Part shown: one piece after another, positions 52,423-60,887 of the stretch
Layout: every line of letters starts with the position of its first letter
Numbering within the stretch: the first letter of the stretch is position 1
NCBI GenBank assembly: GCA_026710655.1
Contig: JAPOQN010000020.1
Coordinates: 32,441-96,440, forward strand
Length of the DNA stretch: 64,000 bases
DNA from: Chloroflexota bacterium
GTDB taxonomy: Bacteria > Chloroflexota > Dehalococcoidia > Tepidiformales > Tepidiformaceae
Direction: 5' to 3'
Notes under the pieces: model-generated
What the model was told of the DNA's origin: nothing
The model's input: only the letters and a program-made list of their open reading frames with translations
The model's database searches: none
Translations under genes and position numbers: made by a program

Positions 52423-53897
52423 GCGCCATGCTCCCCGACTGGCTGACCCACCGCGCCCGCGCCCTCCCCCGCGTGACTGCCATCGCGAGCGGACGCCATC
52501 GGGGCATCAGCTACGCCGCCTTGTACGAATACGCGGTGCGCCAGGCGAACGCGCTCGTCGCTGCCGGCGCCGCCCCCGGCGAGCGCGTCGCCGTCATCGC
52601 CGGCACCTCCCGCGACTTCGTCGTGGCGATGCACGCCACCACGCTCACCGACGCCATCTTCGTACCCCTCAACGTACGCCTCACCGCCGCCGAGCTGGCC
52701 GGCCAGCTCCGCAACGCGGAGCCGGCGGTGGTGCTCTGCGACAAACCCCGTGAGGCGCTCGCCGCCGAAGCCGCTGCCCTCGCCGGCAGCCCCGTCCCCT
52801 TCCGCCTGCCCCTGGCCCCCGTCGCGGAGAAGGCCGCCCTCGCCGCCGCCCACGACGAGGACAGCTGCCACAGCATCGTCTACACCTCGGGAACCGCCGG
52901 GAACGCGAAGGGCGTGATGCTCACCTACGGGAACTTCTGGGCGAGCGCGAGCGCCTCCGCCCTCAACCTTGGCCTCGATCCCTCCGACCGCTGGCTTGCC
53001 TGCCTCCCCCTCAACCACGTCGGGGGACTCTCCATCCCCATCCGCAGCGCCATCTACGGCACCGCCGTCGAGCTCCACGCCCGCTTCGAGCCCGAGGCCG
53101 TGAACCGCGCGGTCCGCTTTGGCGATGTCACCCTGCTCTCCGTCGTCCCGACCATGCTCCGCCGCATGCTCAACGCCGACGACCATCCCTTCGACGGTTC
53201 CCTCCGTGCGGTACTCGTCGGGGGTGGTCCCGTACCCCCCGCCCTGCTCGAGCGCGCCACCGCGCGCGGTCTGCCCGTCGTCCAGACTTACGGTCTCACC
53301 GAGGCCTGCAGCCAGGTCACGACCCTCTCCCCCTCCGAGGCGATGTCGCACCTCGGATCCGCCGGACGGGCCCTGCTCTCCGCCGATGTTCGCGTCGATG
53401 CCCCCACCGGCGAGCCCGCCGAGATCCAGATCCGCGGCCCCGCCGTCACGCCCGGCTACTACCGCGACCCGGAAGCGACCGCGACCGCCTTCTCCGACGG
53501 CTGGCTGCAGACCGGCGACATCGGCTTCCTCGACAAGGACGGCTTCCTCACCGTCCTCGACCGGGGCGACGATGTCATCGTCTCCGGCGGGGAAAACGTC
53601 TATCCCGCCGAGGTCGAGGCGGCCCTCCTCGCCTATCCCGGCATCGAAGCCGCAGCCGTGGTCGGATTGCCCGACGAAGAGTGGGGCCAGCGCGTCGTCG
53701 CCGCCGTTGTCGCGCAGTTGCCCGTCGAGCTCGGGCGCGTCGAGCCGTTACTCCGCAGCCGCCTCGCCGGCTACAAGATTCCCGCCGCCATCGAGCGCTT
53801 CGAGGTCCTCCCCGCCACCTCCTCCGGCAAGATCCAGCGCCGCTTCGTCCGCCAGCAGATGGCCGAACGCCTCGCTACACTCCCCACCAGTCACTAG
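52419..53897 (+). CDS. menE: o-Succinylbenzoate--CoA ligase
   Basis: This 492-residue adenylating enzyme makes succinylbenzoyl-CoA using ATP and CoA. It has the P-loop [88 protein letters not shown] and the catalytic Lys in [16 protein letters not shown] is a MenE feature. It ends the men run 31 bases before a SnoaL-like gene. Confidence 0.95.
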   Translation: MSAMLPDWLTHRARALPRVTAIASGRHRGISYAALYEYAVRQANALVAAGAAPGERVAVIAGTSRDFVVAMHATTLTDAIFVPLNVRLTAAELAGQLRNAEPAVVLCDKPREALAAEAAALAGSPVPFRLPLAPVAEKAALAAAHDEDSCHSIVYTSGTAGNAKGVMLTYGNFWASASASALNLGLDPSDRWLACLPLNHVGGLSIPIRSAIYGTAVELHARFEPEAVNRAVRFGDVTLLSVVPTMLRRMLNADDHPFDGSLRAVLVGGGPVPPALLERATARGLPVVQTYGLTEACSQVTTLSPSEAMSHLGSAGRALLSADVRVDAPTGEPAEIQIRGPAVTPGYYRDPEATATAFSDGWLQTGDIGFLDKDGFLTVLDRGDDVIVSGGENVYPAEVEAALLAYPGIEAAAVVGLPDEEWGQRVVAAVVAQLPVELGRVEPLLRSRLAGYKIPAAIERFEVLPATSSGKIQRRFVRQQMAERLATLPTSH

Positions 53898-53928
53898 CCA
53901 CCAGCCACTCTCCACCACGAGGTTCCCC

Positions 53929-54432
53929 ATGAGCGACGACGCCCTCCAGACCCTGCTCGACCGCCAGGCCATCAGCGATACGGTCTTGCGCTACGCCACC
54001 GGTATCGACATGCGCGACTGGGAGGCCTACCGCTCCTGCTTTACCGACGAGGTCGAGATCGACTTCACTTCGTGGGGCGGCGGCGAGCCCTCAACCCAGC
54101 GCGCCGACGACTGGACCGCGGGCGTGCGCGCCGGCCTCAGCGGCTTCTCGGCGACCCAGCACATCAGCACGAACCACGTCATCACGTTTGCCGATGGGGG
54201 CGACGAGGCGACCTGCGTTTCCTACATGCAGGCCCAGCACTACCTCCCCAACGACGAGGGCGACAACACCCTCACCCTTGGCGGCTACTACACCAACACC
54301 CTCGTCCGCGCTGCCGACGGCTGGCGCATCCGCCGCTGCCAGCTCACGGTCACCTGGACGACCGGCAACAAGCACATCTTCGTCCTCGCCCGCGAGCGCT
54401 GGGCCGCCATGCAAGCCGCCGGCGAAGCCTAG
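53929..54432 (+). CDS. SnoaL/NTF2-like protein
   Basis: This 167-residue protein has the SnoaL-like fold (LLDRQAISDTVLRYATGIDMRDWEAYRSCFTDEVEIDF, then ISTNHVITFADGGDEATCVSYMQAQHYL and GWRIRRCQLTVTWTTGNKHIF). This subfamily includes ring hydroxylating and lumazine-like proteins, so a ring substrate is possible, but it lacks a partner. It follows menE closely and may be co-transcribed; a role in menaquinone synthesis is not known. Its stop overlaps the stop of the convergent MFS gene by four bases. Confidence 0.85.
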   Translation: MSDDALQTLLDRQAISDTVLRYATGIDMRDWEAYRSCFTDEVEIDFTSWGGGEPSTQRADDWTAGVRAGLSGFSATQHISTNHVITFADGGDEATCVSYMQAQHYLPNDEGDNTLTLGGYYTNTLVRAADGWRIRRCQLTVTWTTGNKHIFVLARERWAAMQAAGEA

Positions 54433-55721
54433 GGAGGCTCCGCCGGCTGGGGTTCCGCGTCGGGGGCGCCCAGCAGTTCCTCGCCGAGTAACTGCTCTTG
54501 CCGGTGGGCGCGCAGCCAGAGTGCTAAGAGGGGCGCTGCCAACACGACCACGATGATCGCCGCCGCACGGTAGGCCAACGGGAGTCCCCAGGTGTCGCCC
54601 AGCCACCCCAGCAGGGGCTCCATCCCCGCTACAGCGAGGCTGAAGATCATGTTGTGGATCGAGAGGATGGTGGCGCGGTTGGCGCTTGGAATGCGGCGGT
54701 TCAGGTAGTCCGATATCACGACGAAGCTCATGGCGAACATCGTCGTCGTGAGCGGATAGAACGCGAACGCGGCCACGTAGTCGATCGCCCCGAGCCCGAC
54801 CGCGGTGATCATCACCACGATCGGCATCAGCACGATGATGCGGCTCACCCCGAGCAGCGTGATCACCCGGTAGGTGATGAGCGCGCCCACCATCGAGAGC
54901 AGCTGCCCGGGCGTGAGGAACAGGCCGAAGGACCAGATGGGCATGTCGTGGGAGTCGAGGAACGGCTGCTGCAGGATGATCATGCTCACCCCCACGCCCA
55001 TCACGCCCGCCGTCAGCAGCATCATGTAGCGCACCGACGGCCTCCCGAAGGCCACGCCGAAGGCTTCTTTCACCACCGTCAGGTAGCTCTGCTGGCCGTC
55101 CGTTTCCTCGAAGCGGGGCGGCTCCTTGAAGCTGAAGCTCACGAGCCAGGCCACGCCCATGAGCCCACCGCTCGCGACGACCGGTATCCAGAGGGTCGTG
55201 TAGTGCGCCACCAGGGAGCCGATGAGGAGCCCGAGGATGGCGCCGACCGCCTGGATGGCGCGCGCCCGCCCCCAGAGCTTGGGGTAGTCGCGTTCCCGGC
55301 CGACAGCCCGCAGGGAGTCGTAGACAAAGGCCGAGTCGGCGCCCGAGTAGAGGGTGAAGGCCGCCGCCCACACCATGTAGGAAATCAGCAGGACGCCGAA
55401 ATTTGTGGCGATACCGAAGACAACAACCGCGATCGCGTTTGTCAGCGCCCCGTAGCTCAGCGAGACCTTCCGTCCCCAGCGATCCGCGATCGCGCCCGTC
55501 GGTACCTCCAGTACGATCAGGAGGATCCAGAACGGGGCGTCCAGCGCTGTGAGCTGCGTGAGCGAGAGACCCCGCTCCTCGATCAGGTAGACGGCCCAGA
55601 TTGGCAGCCACAGCTGGAAGTCCACGAAGAAGCGGAACAGGTAGAACTTCCAGACGTTCGCCTGCAGCGAACGCGCAACCTCTGGGGAGAGGGGCACACT
55701 GGGGGCGGCGACATTGCTCAC
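54429..55721 (-). CDS. MFS transporter
   Basis: This 430-residue protein has 12 predicted membrane helices of the major facilitator superfamily. It has VWKFYLFRFFVDFQLWLPIWAVYLIEERGLSLTQLTALDAPFWILLIVLEVPTGAIADRWGRK with the DRWGRK loop between helices 2 and 3, and DSLRAVGRERDYPKLWGRA, a feature of the MFS_1 group that includes drug exporters. A charged tail follows. Substrate unknown. GTG start with a GGGAG site. Confidence 0.88.
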   Translation of the reverse strand: MSNVAAPSVPLSPEVARSLQANVWKFYLFRFFVDFQLWLPIWAVYLIEERGLSLTQLTALDAPFWILLIVLEVPTGAIADRWGRKVSLSYGALTNAIAVVVFGIATNFGVLLISYMVWAAAFTLYSGADSAFVYDSLRAVGRERDYPKLWGRARAIQAVGAILGLLIGSLVAHYTTLWIPVVASGGLMGVAWLVSFSFKEPPRFEETDGQQSYLTVVKEAFGVAFGRPSVRYMMLLTAGVMGVGVSMIILQQPFLDSHDMPIWSFGLFLTPGQLLSMVGALITYRVITLLGVSRIIVLMPIVVMITAVGLGAIDYVAAFAFYPLTTTMFAMSFVVISDYLNRRIPSANRATILSIHNMIFSLAVAGMEPLLGWLGDTWGLPLAYRAAAIIVVVLAAPLLALWLRAHRQEQLLGEELLGAPDAEPQPAEPP

Positions 55722-55883
55722 GCCCGGGCGCTCCCAATCGTCCGGAGGGTGGAGGCGGCGGCAGGGGCAGTTGCACGCATGAAGGAATCCCATCGTACGC
55801 GAACGGCCACCGGCGTCCCGGCAAGCCCCGCGAGCGCCCGACCGCGTGCTACCGTTCCGCCATACCAACCACGGAGGATTCCC

Positions 55884-56258
55884 ATGGCGCGCTTCGTCCT
55901 CATTGGCCTCATCGAGCCACCCAGCCCCGAGCAGCAGGAACTGTTCGACGAGTGGTACCTGGGCCAGCACGTCTACGACACGGCCCTCTGCCCGAACTTC
56001 CTCAGTGGCACCGTCTACAAGCTGCGCGGCGGCCACGTCGGTATCGACATCCCCTCCGAGTACATCTGCATCTACGAGGTCGACGCCGACAGCTACGAGG
56101 AAGCCGAGAGCGTGCTCAACGAGTGGCAACGGGACCCGAACGCGTGGGAGGGTCGCGCGGAGCACAACGAACTGCTTGCCGGCACGGACGCTCCGCCCCT
56201 GAAGGTGAAGGGCTCGGGCTGGTACGAGTTCGAGCGCGGCTACCACACCCGCGGCTGA
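55884..56258 (+). CDS. Dimeric alpha/beta-barrel (EthD/ABM-like) protein
   Basis: This 124-residue protein has the size and pattern of the dimeric ferredoxin-like barrel group: ARFVLIGLIEPPSPEQQELFDEWYLGQHVYDTALCPNF at the start, then YICIYEVDADSYEEAESVLNEW, and a closing GWYEFERGYHT. The conserved WYxxxH signature (DEWYLGQHVYDT) is seen in many members. Function is unknown. GGAGGATT precedes ATG, and TACCGT at 55851-55856 is a candidate -10. It is divergent from the MFS gene. Confidence 0.75.
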   Translation: MARFVLIGLIEPPSPEQQELFDEWYLGQHVYDTALCPNFLSGTVYKLRGGHVGIDIPSEYICIYEVDADSYEEAESVLNEWQRDPNAWEGRAEHNELLAGTDAPPLKVKGSGWYEFERGYHTRG

Positions 56259-56396
56259 AAGGGCGCCCGATCCCCCGCCGGTAAAGCCTGCCGGGGCCCT
56301 GCGCTGGGACAAAACGCGCGATGTCGTAGACAATGAGGCCATGAAGACCGGCCACCGGTGCGGTACGGTGCGCGTTGGCGTGCGGAAGGCCTTGGC

Positions 56397-57221
56397 ATGA
56401 GCCGTCTGACGCGTGCTCTCGGGTTCGGCGATGGCGACCAGCGCGCCCGCCCGACGGCTGACTCGCCCAAGGTGCGCCGCCTCCGCGAGACCATGCGCTG
56501 GCGCGGCTACGACCTGAGCGAGTACACGGACGAGCAGATCGCCGCCGTGAGCGCGCGCTTCCCCAACGACATCTCCGAGGATGGCGAGACGACCGAAGAC
56601 GGTCGCCGCGCACTCGCCGCCGCCCTCGAAAGCGGCGACTTCTCCTCCCCGCCCGAGTCCGACTCGCCCGCCCCGCAACGCCCTGCCGAGGCGCCTGCTT
56701 CACGGCAGGCCGCGGAAGCGCCCGCCCCCGCAGCCCAGCCACGACGGCCAGCCCCCGCGGCCCCAGCCTCCCCCCACCGTTCCACCCTCGGCATGCCCAC
56801 GCTCCCCGAACGGCTGGCGCACATCTTCGGCATCCATGCCTGGCGACCCCTCGATGGCGATGATGGCAAGCGCATGCAGTGCGTCGGCTGTGGCCAGATG
56901 CGCAACGACCCCATCCCCTTCCGCACGCCTCCCCCTCCGCCACCTCCACCCCCTCCGCCCCAGCGCGACGAGCCCATCTCCCGGCGCGAGCCGCCACCCT
57001 CGCCCCTCGACGACCTCTCTAACCTCGAGGAGCGGGACCGCATGGGCAGGCCTCCCCAGCGACCGCAACGCCCCCAGCAGCAGGGACCGCAGCGCTCGGA
57101 CTCCGCCTGGAGCTTCTTCATGGGTCTTCCCTGGTGGTCGAAGCTCCTGGCCGTCTTCATCGCCATCCAGGTCATCCTCTTCATCGTTTCGGCCGTGGCC
57201 GGCGGCGGTGGTGGCGGCTGA
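56397..57221 (+). CDS. Hypothetical tail-anchored protein with proline-rich middle
   Basis: This 274-residue protein has a soluble amino part (RRLRETMRWRGYDLSEYTDEQIAAVSARFPNDI), a Pro/Ala-rich stretch, a small domain with HIFGIHAWRPLDGDDGKRMQCVGCGQMRN that could bind zinc through CxxC, a run of 12 prolines, and a carboxy-terminal membrane helix WWSKLLAVFIAIQVILFIVSAVAGG followed by a Gly tail. The family is unknown. It starts next to the VOC gene (22 bases after its stop), so the two may share a transcript. Confidence 0.7.
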   Translation: MSRLTRALGFGDGDQRARPTADSPKVRRLRETMRWRGYDLSEYTDEQIAAVSARFPNDISEDGETTEDGRRALAAALESGDFSSPPESDSPAPQRPAEAPASRQAAEAPAPAAQPRRPAPAAPASPHRSTLGMPTLPERLAHIFGIHAWRPLDGDDGKRMQCVGCGQMRNDPIPFRTPPPPPPPPPPPQRDEPISRREPPPSPLDDLSNLEERDRMGRPPQRPQRPQQQGPQRSDSAWSFFMGLPWWSKLLAVFIAIQVILFIVSAVAGGGGGG

Positions 57222-57243
57222 TGGCGCGGGCAGGGAGTTAACA

Positions 57244-57705
57244 GTGATCCGCTACGAGGACATCCATCACATCGCCTTCGTGACCGCCGACCTTCAGCGC
57301 GGCATGGAGGAAGTCGGCGAGGTCTACGGCGTCGAGTGGACGACGCCCCGCCACCTCGAGCTTCCCGTGCGCGACTCGCGTGGCGACCGAACGCTCAACC
57401 TCTCGGTCGTCTACTCGCAACAGGGGCCGCTCTTCCTCGAGGTGCTGCAGGCCGTACCGGACTCGGTCTGGGCGCTCACGCCCGGCTCGCACCTGCACCA
57501 CATCGGCGTCCACGTCGACGATGTCGAGGCGGAGATCGAGCGTCTCGAGGGACTCGGGCAGGCCATCGAGGCAGCCGGTATCGGTCCGGGCGGACGGCTG
57601 AACAGCTGGGCCTACCTGCAGAGCGAGCAGGCCCTCCGTGTCGAGATTATGGACATCAGCGGTCGCGAGGGCACAGCCCGGTGGGCCCGGGGCGAGATCG
57701 AGTAG
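57244..57705 (+). CDS. VOC family protein
   Basis: This 153-residue protein has one glyoxalase-like domain: YEDIHHIAFVTADLQRGMEEVGEVYGVEW, LSVVYSQQGPLFLEVLQAVPDSVW, HLHHIGVHVDDVEAEIERLEGLGQAIEAAGIG and a late RVEIMDIS. The paired His residues (HHIAF and HHIGV) are the usual metal ligands. GTG start with GGGAG before it. The final 4 residues run to 57705, nine bases from the convergent MFS stop. Function unknown. Confidence 0.85.
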   Translation: MIRYEDIHHIAFVTADLQRGMEEVGEVYGVEWTTPRHLELPVRDSRGDRTLNLSVVYSQQGPLFLEVLQAVPDSVWALTPGSHLHHIGVHVDDVEAEIERLEGLGQAIEAAGIGPGGRLNSWAYLQSEQALRVEIMDISGREGTARWARGEIE

Positions 57706-57713
57706 GCCGCTCC

Positions 57714-59027
57714 CTACTGGAGCTGCCGCAGCCGCGGCGAGACCACCACCAGCAGACCCGCAACGACCGCCAGGGCAACCGCGAGCGATGCCATGGCGAT
57801 GTCGATCCCGGCGCGCTCCGCCACCACGCCGATGACGAACGCGCCCAGCGCCATCATCCCCGGCTGCAGCATCATCAGCGCCATCACCCGGCCCCGAAAC
57901 TCGTTCTCGACGTAGGAGTGCAGCAGGATCTGGCTGAACGCCTGCCGCCCGGCGGTGCCGACTCCCACGAAGACGATCGCGATGACCGCGAACCAGAAGG
58001 CCTGCGAGCCGGACAGCACGACCAGCGACACCCCCAGCAGGATGGCGCTCAGCAGCAGCAGTAGCCCGCGGCGGCGTTCCGGCAGAGAGGCGATGACGAG
58101 CGCCCCGAAGAGCGCGCCGCCGCCGCTGATGGCCGTCAGGAGCCCCAGCTCGACCGGCCCGCCGCCCAGCACCTCCTTCACGAAACCGGGCAGGAGCTGG
58201 ATATACGGCATCGCCAGGAAGGCGCTGATAAGCGTCACGCCCAGGACGGCGAGGATGGTTGGGTCGCGCCGGACGTAGGAGAAGCCGTCGCGCAGGTCTC
58301 CCAACCCGCCTTTCGCTGAACCCTCGGAGGCCGCCTCGCTCCTGGGCAGGGGCGCTAGCGTAATCATCGCCGACAAGTAGAAGGCGGCCATGACCATGTA
58401 GACGGGGCCCGCCCCAATCACGCCGCCACCCGCGGCCCACGTCAGGAGGCCCGCGCCTGCTGGCGCCAGGACGCGCATCAGGTTCATCCCCGCCGAGTTG
58501 AGCGCAACTGCGTTCATCAGCAGGTCGCGCCCCACCACCTCGGGGATCATGGCCTGGCGGGCGGGCATCATCAGCGCCATCGTGATCCCCTGCAGGGCGC
58601 CCGCGGCGAAGAGGTGCCACAGCACGATCGCGTCGGTGAGGATGAGGATACCGACCACGAGGGCGTTGAGAACGGAGACGAACTGCCCCACCTGGAGGAC
58701 GACCTTCTTCGGCGCGCGGTCGGCGAGGACCCCGCCGAAGACGCCGAGGAAGAGCATCGGCAGCGCGGAGGCGAGCGCAATCCCGCCAAGCGCCGCGAAC
58801 GAGTCCGTGATCTCGAAGACCACGTACCCTCGCATCACGAGCTGGATGTTCATCGCCGCCATCTGACCCAGCATGGCCAGGTAGAACCAGCGGAAATTGC
58901 GTTCGCTGAACGAGGCGAACGTGGGCAGGGACGCTATGCGTCCGGTGACCGGATTGGAGCGAAGAATGGCCTCGGCGCGCGTGCTGGTCGACTGCGCCAA
59001 GGGGCCCCCTGTGCGCCAATCGCGCAC
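57714..59027 (-). CDS. MFS transporter (EntS-like MFS_3 group)
   Basis: This 437-residue, 12-helix major facilitator protein has an opening FSERNFRWFYLAMLGQMAAMNIQLVMRGYVVFEITDSFAALG that fits the EntS/MFS_3 export group, the LFLGVFGGVLADRAPKK loop and MMPARQAMIPEVVGRDLLMNAVALNSAGMNLMRVLAPAGAG. It starts with GTG and is the last gene of the SDR/PEP/PEP operon, 42 bases after the second PEP-domain gene. It may export the product of that operon (inference). Confidence 0.88.
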   Translation of the reverse strand: MRDWRTGGPLAQSTSTRAEAILRSNPVTGRIASLPTFASFSERNFRWFYLAMLGQMAAMNIQLVMRGYVVFEITDSFAALGGIALASALPMLFLGVFGGVLADRAPKKVVLQVGQFVSVLNALVVGILILTDAIVLWHLFAAGALQGITMALMMPARQAMIPEVVGRDLLMNAVALNSAGMNLMRVLAPAGAGLLTWAAGGGVIGAGPVYMVMAAFYLSAMITLAPLPRSEAASEGSAKGGLGDLRDGFSYVRRDPTILAVLGVTLISAFLAMPYIQLLPGFVKEVLGGGPVELGLLTAISGGGALFGALVIASLPERRRGLLLLLSAILLGVSLVVLSGSQAFWFAVIAIVFVGVGTAGRQAFSQILLHSYVENEFRGRVMALMMLQPGMMALGAFVIGVVAERAGIDIAMASLAVALAVVAGLLVVVSPRLRQLQ

Positions 59028-59069
59028 ACCCTCACGCTAAGGTGAAGGTGGTATGCGGGCAAGCAAGCC

Positions 59070-60797
59070 CTACGGCTCGACCGTCACCGTGCCCGTGGAG
59101 CCGTCGATGGTGACCGTAGCCCCGTCCGGTATGAGCTCGGTCGCTTTCCGCACCCCGGCGACGGCGGGAATCCCGAACTCGCGCGCCACCGTGGCCGCGT
59201 GGCTCAGAATGCCCCCCGTCTCCACCACCACGCCCGCCGCGGGGATGAAGAGCGGTGTCCACCCGGCGTCCGTCACGGGCGCCACGAGGATCTCGCCCGG
59301 TTCGAGCTCGGCACTGATCGCGGCGGCCGCGCTTGTCACCACGCGCGCCCTTCCGGTCACGGCGCCGGGACTGATCCCCAGCCCGTCATAGGTCGCGGAG
59401 GTGACGGCCTCGGCCGTTTCCTTCGGGATGAGCTCGACCGGCCAGTCGAACATGACCGGCAGCTCGTGTCCCTCCAGGGAGGCCATCTCTGCCTTGCGGG
59501 CCGCGACGTTGGCCTTCGCCTCGCCTGCGTCGAGCGTTCCCTCGGCGGCCTGGGGTAGCTCGGAGAGTCGCAGGAACCAGACATCCTCCGCGTCGTCGAG
59601 CAACCCGCGCTCGGCGAGACGGCGGCCCAACTCCACCACCGGTGGGCGCTGGCTGCGAGTGGCGCGCACCCAGTTCGCCTTGGTCATCTCCCGGGCGCGG
59701 TTCAGCATCTGTCCAAGTTCAAGCGCCTGCCGGTACTCGTCCAGCGCTTCCGCGGGAAGCCGGGACTCAATCTCCCGTTCGACGGCTTCGCGTGCAGCCG
59801 CCTGGTTCCGCTCCCGTTCGTGCGGGTCGCGATCCGGGCCGGCGTTGAGGTTGGCCTGGATGATGCTGAGGACGAAGTGCGGGGCCTCGTCCCAGGTGCG
59901 GTGTGAGGGATCGATCTCGTTCTGGCCCCGGAACCCGCAGCTATCGATGAATGCGGCGTACTCGCCGGCGAACGCCTGCCAGTCCTCCCCGGGGGGAGCC
60001 TCCAGGCGGGCGGCGAAGTCGTCCGCGCTGAGAGACGCGAACTCCCCCGCCAGCGGGGGACGCGCGAGGATGAAGCGGCTCAGGTCCCAGATCGCCTTTG
60101 CGGGCTCGGCGCTCTCCACGCCGGTCAGCCCGCTCGTGACGGTGTTAGTCCAACCCGGCGGGTGGTCGGGAAGATGCTCCTTGAGGAGGTTCTCGATCGC
60201 CGTGGTGAACTCGGCCCCGCCCAGCGTGGCGTAGTAGTGACCCAGAAAGATCCGTCCCAGCAGCGCGATGGCTTCGTCCAGCGCTTCCACGAGCTCGCCG
60301 TCGCTGGGCGCCTTCCAGTCGCGCAAGCGCGACTCGAGGTATGCCCGCGTGCTCGTCTCCCGGTGCTTGTTTCCGACCACTTCGGCCTGCTGCCAGCGGT
60401 CCATCATGCGCCGGCGCGTCGCGACGTTGCGCGACTGGTTCTCGCTGGCCCCGGTCCTGACGGCTTCGCCCCCTCCCACGAGCTGCTTGAAAGTGTCGCT
60501 CCCCTCCTCCACGGCGAACGTACCCGCGAAGGCCACGTTGATCCCGTAGTTGATCACCAGCCGCCCCGCGATGAACGGCATCGTGGTCGCCGTCGGCGGT
60601 TCGGGTATCGCGACCAGGTCCTGCGTCCCCAGGTCTTCCACCAGGCCACGGTCCCAGAGGTAGTCGCAGGCCCGCCAGATGTCGGCAGGGAGAGGCCTGG
60701 TCAGCCCGGGACTGATCTCCGCGGCGTTGGTCGTCGTGTACGCGGCGTGAACCGGGTCGTGAACGCTGTCCCAGCTACAGAGCAGGTTGTCCGCCAT
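59070..60797 (-). CDS. PEP-utilising mobile-domain protein without ATP-grasp (copy 2)
   Basis: This 575-residue protein keeps the substrate-binding and phospho-His parts of dikinases such as rifampin phosphotransferase but has no ATP-grasp domain. The amino part shows YTTTNAAEISPGLTRPLPADIW and GRLVINYG; the middle shows SCGFRGQNEIDPSHRTWDEAP and KANWVRATRSQRPPVVELGRRLAERGLLDDAEDVWFLRL. The swivelling domain (about residues 475-575) has the phosphorylated His533 in TGGILSHAATVAREFGIP. GGAGGG eight bases upstream fixes ATG at 60797 rather than 60803. It is a tandem paralogue of the gene before it. Confidence 0.88.
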   Translation of the reverse strand: MADNLLCSWDSVHDPVHAAYTTTNAAEISPGLTRPLPADIWRACDYLWDRGLVEDLGTQDLVAIPEPPTATTMPFIAGRLVINYGINVAFAGTFAVEEGSDTFKQLVGGGEAVRTGASENQSRNVATRRRMMDRWQQAEVVGNKHRETSTRAYLESRLRDWKAPSDGELVEALDEAIALLGRIFLGHYYATLGGAEFTTAIENLLKEHLPDHPPGWTNTVTSGLTGVESAEPAKAIWDLSRFILARPPLAGEFASLSADDFAARLEAPPGEDWQAFAGEYAAFIDSCGFRGQNEIDPSHRTWDEAPHFVLSIIQANLNAGPDRDPHERERNQAAAREAVEREIESRLPAEALDEYRQALELGQMLNRAREMTKANWVRATRSQRPPVVELGRRLAERGLLDDAEDVWFLRLSELPQAAEGTLDAGEAKANVAARKAEMASLEGHELPVMFDWPVELIPKETAEAVTSATYDGLGISPGAVTGRARVVTSAAAAISAELEPGEILVAPVTDAGWTPLFIPAAGVVVETGGILSHAATVAREFGIPAVAGVRKATELIPDGATVTIDGSTGTVTVEP

Positions 60798-60887
60798 CGG
60801 CATAGCCCTCCAGTGGGCGCTCGCAGGGACGCAACCCTTTGAGGCCGTGACTTGCGTGCCCTGGACGTGGGGTCTGCCAGCTTGTCG

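Noticed and set aside
51159..53351. 730-codon minus-strand open frame opposite menC and menE
   Set aside because: Shadow of the men genes in a GC-rich genome; no domain pattern and no ribosome site.
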